From Aristolochia californica (taxonomy: Eukaryota > Streptophyta > Magnoliopsida > Piperales > Aristolochiaceae): 64,000 nucleotides of DNA. How positions within the stretch are numbered: position 1 is the stretch's first letter; each line of letters starts with the position of its first letter. The translations under genes and the position numbers were made by a program. The stretch covers positions 30,950,295 to 31,014,294 of the forward strand of contig JARWKL010000001.1 of NCBI GenBank assembly GCA_029961685.1, in the 5' to 3' direction. A model generated the notes under the pieces. The model saw nothing but the letters and a program-made list of their open reading frames with translations, did no database searches and was not told the origin of the DNA. This document shows positions 54,201 through 64,000 of the stretch, in pieces.

Positions 54201-57200
54201 TTACCAGAGTCAAACAGGCCATTATTTTTCCCATTTACAAAAAGTTGACCTAACAATCATAGGTGATTTTAAAGTGATTTATCTTGCTTAACGGGATATA
54301 TTACCCTAAGAAATGGGTTATGGATTAGGATTCAACACTCAGTTAAAAATCCCCAGCCTCCCCTTTTTCTCGACTATTACAAAACATGATTTATAAAAAC
54401 TAAAAAGAGCTTACAATCCATAAAAATTACATACACTCCTTGGAATTATCTCTCTCTACATTTGTGGATTGTGCATTTCTGTTTTAGATGTACTCTTTTT
54501 TCTTAAATCAAAACGTTGAGTTTTCGCTCTCTCTTCATCCCCTAAACCATAAAGGCAAATAGATCACAACATAATGAAAATTTTAGAGTTTATGTATGGA
54601 AATTTTTTTAAAAAATAACAAATGCACATAAATAAAATTTATTCACACACCACAAATGAACACAAAAGTTTTGTTGTCCAATTTTGGGAAATTCCACTAG
54701 TTCAAACCTAACAGCTTGGGATTTTATAAGAGAGTGATTTCTTCCACATATGCTTTAAAAATGAATATGCATGCTTGAAACATCTTAAAGATGCAAATCA
54801 CCTATGGATCCAAACCTTTAAAGGAGAATAAGAAATGCTCATTAAATTCTCAAGTGAACGTGCGGTGGGATATTTATCGGAGTCAAACAAGCCATTATAT
54901 TGCCCATTTACAAAAAGTTGACCTAACAATCATAGATGATTGTAAAGTGATTTATCATGCGTAACGGGCTATATTAACCTAAGAAATGGCTTATGGATTG
55001 GGAGTCGATACTCAGTTAAAAATCCCCCGCCTGCCCCTTTTCCCGACGATTGCAAAACTTGATATATAAAAACTAAAAAGAGCTTACAATCCCTAAAAAT
55101 TACCGAAACTCTTTGGAATTGTCTCTCTCTACATTTTTCATTGTGTATTTCCATTTTAGATGTACTCTTTTTCTTAAATAAAAATTTTGAGTTTTCTCTC
55201 TCCCTTCTTCCCGTAAACCAAAAAAGCAAATAGATCAGAACAAAATGAAAATTTTAGAGTTTATGTCTGGAAAAAATTTAAACCAATAACAAATGTAAGT
55301 AAAGAAAATTTATTCACACACCACAATTGAACACAAAAGTTTTGTTGTCCAAGTTTGGGAAATTCCACTCGTTCAACCCTAACAGCTTGGAATTTTATAA
55401 GAAATAAATTTCTTCCACACATGCTTTAAAAATGCAAATGCATGCTTGAAACATGTTAAATATGAAAATCACGTATGGATCCAAACCTTTTAAAGAGAAT
55501 AACATGCGCTTGTGAATTCTCAAGTGAACGTGCGGTGGGATATTTACCCGAGTCAAACAAGTCAATGTTTTGCCCATTTACAAAAAGCTCACCTAACAAT
55601 CATAGATTATTGTAAAGTGATTTATCATGCGTAATGGGCTATATTACCCTAAAAAATTGCTTATGGATTGGGAGTCAACACTCAATTAAAAATCCCTCGT
55701 CCCCCCCTTTCCCCGACGATTACAAAACCTGATATATAAAAACTAAAAAGAGTTGACAATCCCTACAAATTACAGACACTCAATGGAATTATCTCTCTCT
55801 ACATTTTTTCAATTTGCATTTCCATTTTAGATTTAATCTTTTTTCTTAAATCAGAACTTTGAGTTTTCGCTCGCCCTTCTTCCTGTAAACATAAAAGGAA
55901 AAAAGATCACAAAAAAATGAAAATTTTAGAGTTAATGTAAGCAAAAAATTTAAAGCAATAAAAAATGTAAGAAAAAAAATTTATTCACACACAACAAATG
56001 AATACAAAAGTTTTGTTGTCAAGGTTTGGGAAATTCCACTAGTTCAACCTTAACAGCTTGGAGTTTTATAAAAAAGAGATTTCTTCCACAAATGCTTTTA
56101 AAATGGATATGCATGCTTGAAATATGTTGAATATGCAAATCACCTATGGATCCAAACCATTTAAAGAGAATAACAAACGCTCATTAAATTCTCAAGTGAA
56201 GCTGTGTTGGGATATTTACTCGAGTCAAACAAGCCATTATTTTGCCCATTTACAAAAAGTTGACCTAACAATCTTAGATGATTGTAATGTGATTTATCTT
56301 TCTTCAAGGGCTAAATTACCCTAAGAAATGGCTTATGGATAGGGAGTCAACACTCAGCTAAAAATCCCCCGTCTCCCCCTATTCCTGCCGATTGCAAAAC
56401 CTGATATATAAAAACTAAAAAGAGCTTAAAATCCCTAAAAATTAAATACACTCTTTGGAGTTATCTCTCTCTACATTTGTGGATTGTGCATTTCCATTTT
56501 AGATGTACTCTGTTTTCTTAAATCAAAACACTGAGTTTTTGCTCTCCCTTCATCCCGTAAACCAAAAAGGCAAATAGTTCACAACAAAAAGAAAATTTTA
56601 GAATTTATGTATAGAAAAATTTAAAACAATACTAAATGTAAGTAAATAAAATTTATTCACACACCGCTAATGAACACAAATTTTTGTTGTCCTAGTTTGG
56701 GAAATTCCACTAGTTCAAGCCTAACTGCTTGGAATTTTATAAGAAAGAGATTTGTTGCACACATGCTTGTAACATGTTAAAGATGCAAATCACCTATGGA
56801 TCCAAACCTTTAAAAGAGAATAAGAAACTCTCATTAAATTCTCAAGTGAACGTGCGGTGGCATATTTACCCGAGTCAAACAAGCCATCATTTTACCCATT
56901 TTAAAAAAGTTGACCTAACAATCATAGATGATTGTAATGTCATTTATCTTGCTTAACGGGCTATATTACCCTAAGAAATGGCTTATGGATTGGGTGTCAA
57001 TACTCAGTTAAAAATGCCCTGTTTCCACCTTTTCCAAAAATTGCAAAACCTGGTATATAAAAACTAAAAGGAGCATATAATCCCTAAAAATTACAGACAC
57101 TCTTTGGAATTATCTCTCTCTACATATGTGGATTGTGCATTTCCATTTTAGATGTACTCTATTTTCCTAAATCAAAATTTTGAGTTTTCGCTCTCCCTTC

Positions 57201-60200
57201 ATCCCGTAAACAGAAAAGGCAAATAGATCACAACAAAATGAAAATTTTAGAGTTTATGTATGGAAAAAAATTAAAACAATAACAAATGTAAGCAAAGAAA
57301 ATTTATTCACACACCACAAATGAACACAAAAGTTTTGTTGACCAAGTTTGGGAAATGCCACAAGTTCAACCCTAACAACATGGAATTTTTTAAGAAAGAG
57401 ATTTCTTCCACACATGCTTTAGAATGGACATGCATGCTTGTAACATGTTAAAGATTCAAATCATCTACGGATCCAAACCTTTTAAAGAGAATAACAAACG
57501 TACATTAAATTCTCAAGTGAACGTGCGGTGGGATATTTACCCGAGTCAAACAAGCCATTATTTTGCTCTTTTACAAAATGCTGACCTAACAATCATAGAT
57601 GATTGTACATTGATTTATCGTACGAAATGGGCTATAGTACCCAAAGAAATGGCATACGGATTGGGAGTCAATACTCAGTTAAAAATCCCCTACCTCCCCA
57701 TTCTCTCGACGATTGCAAAACCTGATATATAAAAACTAAAAAGAGCTTACAATCCCTAAAACTTACAAACACTCTTTGGAATTATCTCTCTCTTCATTTG
57801 TGCATTGTTCATTTCCATTTTAGATGTACTCTTTTTTCTTAAATCAAAACTTTGAGTTTTCGCTCTCCCTTCATCTTGTAAACCAAAAAGACAAATAGAT
57901 CACAACAAAATAAAATTTTTAGAGTTTATGAGTGGAAAAAATTTAAACAACAACAAATGTAAGTAAGGAAAATTTATTCACACACCACAAATGAGCACAA
58001 AAGTTTTGTGGTTCAAGTTTGGGAAATTCCACTAGTTCAACCCTAATAGCTTGGAATTTTGTAAGAAAGAGATTTCTTCCACTTATGCTTTAAAAATCGA
58101 TATGCCTTCTTGAAACATGTTAAAGATGCAAATCACATATGGATCCAAACCTTTTAAAGAGAATAACAAACGCTCATTAAATTCAAAAGTGAACGTTGGG
58201 TGAGATATTTACCTGAGTCAAACAAGCCATTAATTTGTCCATTTAGAAAAAGCTGACCTAACAATCATATATGATTATAAAGTGATTTATCATGCGTAAC
58301 GGGCAATAGTACCCTAAGAAATAGGTTACGGATTGGCAGTCAACACTCAATTAAAAATCCCCCGCCTCCCCCTTTTCCCAACCATTGCAAAACTTTATAT
58401 ATAAAAACTAAGAAGAGCTTACAATCCTTAAAAATTACAGACGCTCTCTGGAATTATCTCTCTCTATATTTGTGCATTGTGCACTTCCATTTTAGATGTA
58501 CTCTATTTTCTTATATCAAAACATTGAGTTTTCGCTGTCCCTTTATCCCGTAAACCAAAAAGGCAAATAGATCACAACAAAATGAAAATTTTAGAGTTTA
58601 TGTATGGAAAAAATTTAAAACAATAACAAATGTAAGTAAAGAAAATTTATTCACACATCAGAATTGAACACAAAAGTTTTGTTGTCCATGTTTGGGAAAT
58701 TCCACTAGTTCAACCCTTACAGCTTGGAATTTTATAAGAAAGAGATTTCTTCCACACATGCATTAAAAAGGCATTTGCATGCTTGAAACTTGTTAAATTT
58801 GCAAATCACCTATGGATCCAAACCTTTTAAAGAGAATAATAAACACTCGTTAAATTCTCAATTGAACGTGCCGGGGGATATTTACCCAATTCAAACAAGC
58901 CATTATTTTGCCTAATTACAAAAAGCTGACCTAAGAATAATAGATTATTGTAAAGTGATTTATTATGCGTAATGGGCTATATTACCCTAAAAAATTGCTT
59001 ATGGATTGGGAGTCAATACTCAGTTAAAAATCCCCCGTCTCCCCCTTTCCCCGACGATTGCAAAACCTGATATATAAAAACTAAAAAGAGCTTCCAATCC
59101 CTAAAAATTACAGACACTCATTGGAATTATCACTCTCTACATTTGTGCAATGTCCATTTCCATTTAAGATGTAATCTTTTTTCTTAAATCAGAACTTTGG
59201 GTTTTCGTTGTCCCTTCTTCCCTTAAACCTAAAAGGCAAAAAGATAAAAAAAAATTAAAATTTTAGGGTTAATGTATGGAAAAATTTTAAAACAATAAAA
59301 AATATAATAAAAAAATTTTATTCACACACCACTATTAACCACAAAAATTTTGTTGTCAAGGTTTGGGAAATTCCACTAGTTCAACCTTATCAGCTTGGCG
59401 TTTTAGAAGAAAGAGAATTCTTCCACACATGCTTTTAAAATTGATATGCATGCTAGAAACATGTTAAAGATGAAAATCACCTTTGGATCCAAACCATTTA
59501 ACGAGAATAACAAACGCTCATTAAATTCTCAAGTGAACGTGCGGTGGAATATTTACCCGAGTCAAACAAGCCATTATTTTGCCCATTTACAAAAAGTTGA
59601 CCTAACATTCATAGATGATTGTAATGTGATTTATCTTGCTTAATGGGCTATATTACCTAAGAAATGGCTTATGGATTGGGAGTCAACACTTAGTTAAAAA
59701 TCCCCCGTCTCCCCCCTTTTCCAGACGATTGCAAAACCTGATATATATAAAAAAAAGAGCTTACAATCCCTAAAAATTACATACACACTTTGGAATTATC
59801 TCTCTCTACATTTGTGGATTGTGCATTTCCATTTTAAATGTACTCTGTTTTCTTAAATCAAAACATTGAGTTTTTGCTCTCCATTCATCCTGTAAACAAA
59901 AAAGGCAAATAGATCACAATAAAATGAAAATTTTAGAGTTAATATATGGAAAAAATTCAAAACAATAACAAATGTAAGTAAACGAAATTTATTCACACCA
60001 CAAATGAACAGAAAAGTTTTGTTGTCCAAGTTTGGGAAATTCCACTATTTTAACCCTAATAGCTTGGAATTTTATAAGAAAGAGATTTCTTCAACACATG
60101 CTTTAAAAATGGATATGCATGCTTGTAACATGTTAAAGATGCAAATCACCTATGGATCCAAACCTTTTACAGAGAATAACAAACGCTCATTAAATTCTCA

Positions 60201-62323
60201 AGTGAACGTGGGGTGGAATATTTACCCGAGTAAAATAAGCCATTATTTTGCCCATTTACCAAAAGTTGACCTAACAATCATAGATGATTGCAATGTGATT
60301 TATCTTGATTAACGGGCTATATTACCCTAAGAAATGGCTTGTGGATTGGGTGTCAACACTCAATTAAATTTACCTCGTCTCCCCCTTTTCCTGAAGATTG
60401 CAAAACCTGATATATAAAAACTAAGAAGAGCTTACCATCCCAAAAAATTACATACACTCTTTGGAATTATCTCTCTCTACAAATGTGGATTATGCATTTC
60501 CATTTTAGATGTACTCTACTTTTTTAAATCAAAACTTTGAGTTTTCACTCTCCCTTCATCCTCTAAACCAAAAAGGCAAATAGGTCACAACAAAATGAAA
60601 ATTTTAGAGTTTATGTAAGGAAAAAATTTAAAACAATAACAAATGTAAAGAAAATTTATTCACACACCACAAATGAACACAAAAGTTTTATTGTCCAAGT
60701 TTGGGAAATTCCACCAGTTCAACCCTAACAGCTTGGAATTTTATAAGAAAGAGATTTCTTTCACATATGCTTTAAAAATGGATATGCATGCTTGTAACAT
60801 GTTAAAGATGCAAATCACCTATGGATCCAAACCTATTAAAGAGAATAACAAACGCTCATTAAATTCTCAAGTGAACTTGCGGTGGGATATTTACCCGAGT
60901 CAAACAAGCCATTATTTTTCCCTTCTACAAAAATCTAACCTAACAATCATAGATGATTGTAAAGTTATTTATCGTACGTAATGGGCTATAGTACCCTAAG
61001 AAATGGCTTATGGATTGGGTGTCAACACTCAGTCAAAAATATCCCCCGCCTCCCCCTTGTCCCGACGATTGCAAAACCTTATATGTAATAACTAAAAAGA
61101 GCTTACAATCCCTAAAAATTACAGACACTCTTTGGAATTATCTCTCTATACATTTGTGCATTGTGCATTTCCATTTTAGATGTACTCTTTTTTCTTAAAT
61201 CAAAACTTTGAGTTTTCGCTTTCCCTTCATCCCGTAACCCAAAAAGGCAAATAGATCACAAAAAAATGAAAATTTTAGAGTTGATGAGTGGAAAATTTAT
61301 TCACACACCACAAATGAACACAAAAGTTTTGTGGGTTAAGTTTGGGAAATTCCACTAGTTCAACCCTAACTGCTTGAAATTTTATAAGAAAGAGATTTCT
61401 TCCACTTATGCTTTAAAAATGGATATGCATTCTTGAAACATGTTAAAGATGCAAATCACATATGGATCCAAACCTTTTAAAGAGAATAACAAACGCTCAT
61501 TAAATTCTGTAGTGAACGTGCAGTGAGATATTTACTTGAATCAAACAAGCCATTATTATGCCTATTTACAAAAAGCTGACCTAACAATCATAGAAGATTG
61601 TAAAGTGATTTATCGTGGGTAACGAGCGATAGTACCCTAAGAAATAGTTTACGGAATGTTAGTCAACACTCAGTTAAAAATAGCCTGCCTCCCCCTTTTC
61701 CCAACGTGATCTAAACCTTCTATATAAAAATGAAAAGAGCTTACAATCCCTAAAAATTATAGACACTCTTTGGAATTATCTCTCTCTACATTTGTGCATT
61801 GTGCATTTCCATTTTAGATGTAGTCTTTTTTCTTAAATCAAAACTTTGAGTTTTCGCTCTCCCTTTGTCCCGTAAACCAGAAAGGCAAATACAACACAAC
61901 AAAATCAATATTTTAGATTTTATGTATGGAAAAAATTTAAAACAATAACAAATGTAAGTAAAGAAAATTTATTAACACACCATAATTGAACACAAAAGTT
62001 TTGTTGTCCAACTTTGGGAAATTCCACTCGTTGAACCCTAACAACTTGGAATTTTATAACCAAGAGATTTTTTCCACACATGCTTTAAAAATGCATATGC
62101 ATGCTTGAAACATGTTAAATATGCAAATCACCTATGGATCCAAAGCTTTTAAAGAGAATAACAAACACTGGTTAAATTCTCTAGTGAACGTGCGGTGGGA
62201 TATTTACCCCAATCAAACAAGCCATTATTGTTCCCATTTACAAAAAGCTGACCTAAAAATCATAGATTGCTGTAAAGTAATTTATCATGCGTAACTGGTT
62301 ATATTATCCTAAAAAATTGCTTA
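48272..62323 (+). repeat. Complete 21-monomer higher-order repeat (copy 4, about 14.05 kb)
   Basis: Monomer types occur once each in the order A-B-C-E1-E2-F-F'-G-H-I-J-K-L-M-N-O-P-Q-R-S-T. Their approximate internal landmarks run from 48525 (A), 51212 (E2), 53230 (G), 55918 (K) and 58583 (O) to 61910 (T). The block is bounded by the T-to-A landmark GGATTGGGTGT at 48272 and 62324. Twenty-one units of about 671 bp predict 14.09 kb; the slightly shorter span reflects small deletions. One of these removes about 34 bp in type S near 61290 between two GGAAAA repeats. No gene is supported in this span. Confidence 0.82.
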
Positions 62324-64000
62324 TGGATTGGGTGTGAACACTCAGTTAAAAATCCTCCGTCCCCCCCTTTTCCATACGATTGCAAAACCTGATATATAAA
62401 AAACTAAAAAGAGCTTACAATCCCTAAAAATTACAAACACTCATTGGAATTATCTCTCTCTACATTTGTGCAATGTGCATTTCCATTTTAGATGTAATCT
62501 TTTTTCTTAAATCAGAACTTTGAGTTTTTGCTCTCCCTTCTTCCCATAAACCTAAAAGGCAAACAAATCACATCAAAATGAAAATTTTAGAGTTAATCTA
62601 TGCAAAAAATTTAAAATAATAACAAATGTATGAAAAGAAATTTATTCACACACAACAAATGAACACAAAAGTTTTGTTGTCAAGGTTTTGGAGTTTTATA
62701 AGAAAGCGATTTCTTCCACACATGCTTTAAAAATGGATATGCATGCTTGAAACATGTTAAAGATCCAAATCACCTATGGATCCATACCATTGAAAGAGAA
62801 TAACAAAAGCTAATTAAATTCTCAAGTGAACGTGCGGTGAGATATTTACCCGAGTCAAACAAGCCATTATTTTACCCATTTACAAAAAGTTGACCTAACA
62901 ATCGTAGATGATTGTAATGTGATTTATCTTGCTTAATGAGTCATATTACCCTAAGAAATGGCTTATGGATTGGGAGTCAACACTCAGTTAATAATCCCAC
63001 GTCTCCCCCTTTTCCCGACGATTGCAAAACCTGATATATAAAAACTAAAAAGAGCTTACAATCCCTAAAAATTACATACACTCTTTGGAATTATATCTCT
63101 CCACATTTGTGGATTGTGCATTTCCATTTTAGATGTACTATGTTTTCTTAAATCAAAATTTTGAGTTTTCGCTCTTCCTTCATCCCGTAAACCAAAAAGG
63201 CAAATAGATCACAACAAAATGAAAATTTTAGAGTTGATGTATAGAAAAAATTCAAATCAATAACAAATGTAACTAAATAAAATTTATTCACACACCACAA
63301 ATGAACACAAAAGTTTTGTTGTCCAAGTTTGGGAAATTCCACTAGTTCAAGCCTAATAGATTGGAATTTTATAAGAAAGAGATTTCTTCCACACATGCTT
63401 TGAAAATGGATGTGCATGCTTCTAACATTTTCAAGATGCAAATTACCTATGGATCCAAGTGAACGTGCGGTGGGATATTTACGCGAGTCAAACAAGCTAT
63501 TATTTTGCCCATTTACTAAATGTTGACCTAACATTCATAGATGATTGTATTGTCATTTATCTTTCTTAACGGGCTATATTACCCTAAGAAATGGCTTATA
63601 GATTGGGAGTCAACACTCAGTTAAAAAACCTCGTCTCCTCCTTTTCCCAAAGATTGCAAAACCTGATGTATAAAAGCTAAAAAGAGCTTACAATCCCTAA
63701 AAATTACATACACTCTTGGGAATTATCTCTCTCCACATTTGTGGATTGTGCATTTCCATTTTAGATGTACTCTTTTTTCTAAAATCAAAACTTTGTGTTT
63801 TCGCTCCCCGTTCATCCCGTAAAACAAAAAGGCAAATAGATCACAACAAAATGAATATTTTAGATTTTATGTATGGAAAAAATTTAAAACAATAACAAAT
63901 GTAAGTAAAGAAAATTTATTCACACATCACAAATAAACACAAAAGTTTCGTTGTCCAAGTTTGGGAACTTCCACTAGTTCAACCCTAACAGCTTGGAATT
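62324..64000 (+). repeat. Satellite array after copy 4, order departs from the HOR
   Basis: After T the next unit should be type A, but the monomer at about 62577 is K-like (CACACACAACAAATG) and the next at about 63225 is L-like (CAAGCCTAATAG). The last unit is unclassified and is cut by the window end. Two deletions are visible: about 33 bp near 62688, and about 40 bp at 63456 where GGATCCAA is joined to GTGAACG with CAA shared at both sides. No genes are seen. Confidence 0.8.

Noticed and set aside
1..64000. CENP-B box, telomere repeat, tRNA or rRNA genes
   Set aside because: None was seen on reading either strand. A motif or covariance search would be needed to exclude degenerate copies.

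Overview
This window is plant nuclear repeat DNA. No host protein-coding gene, tRNA or rRNA gene is supported anywhere in it. About 57 kb is a tandem satellite with an AT-rich monomer of about 670 bp (spacing mostly 667-673 bp, roughly 85 copies counted by eye), usually carrying one GGATCC site per unit. The rest is one 6.9-kb fragment of a Ty3/gypsy LTR retrotransposon of the Athila clade, a plant-specific lineage known to accumulate in pericentromeric and centromeric satellites. The combination suggests a centromeric, pericentromeric or other heterochromatic block of a flowering plant, probably a eudicot. I do not recognise the satellite or the species.

Layout: 1-1746 is satellite in reverse orientation. 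At about 1747 the array flips at a short hairpin, and everything after it is in forward orientation. 1747-4370 holds loosely classifiable monomers. 4370-22254 is forward array. 22255-29142 is the Athila-like element: no 5' LTR, PBS or most of gag; a protease-RT-RNase H-integrase frame broken only by two TAG codons; a 1.7-kb non-coding tail; a polypurine tract; and one complete 3' LTR. 29143-64000 is forward array again.

Recurring diagnostic variants let the monomers be sorted into types. I label them A, B, C, E1, E2, F, F', G, H, I, J, K, L, M, N, O, P, Q, R, S, T (no D was used). Together they form a 21-monomer higher-order repeat (HOR) of about 14.05-14.09 kb. One complete copy lies at 48272-62323. 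Copy 1 (4370-19064) has an extra A-B-C and lacks E1 and R. Copy 2 (from 19065) is interrupted by the retroelement, lacks F and F' and has K and L fused. Copy 3 is reached through a 2,014-bp trimer present three times in near-identical tandem form (about 36150-42190).

The HOR works as a ruler. The retroelement's right end abuts monomer G exactly at the LTR terminus, while its left end joins monomer E2. One deletion therefore appears to have removed the 5' LTR, gag and about 1.72 kb of satellite together. The main interest is array evolution (HOR, hybrid monomers, local triplication, inversion, retroelement erosion), plus a promoter-like element and a sporadically open 102-codon frame inside the monomer. 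All repeat typing was done by eye; block edges in the array are good to tens or hundreds of bases unless a junction is stated exactly.
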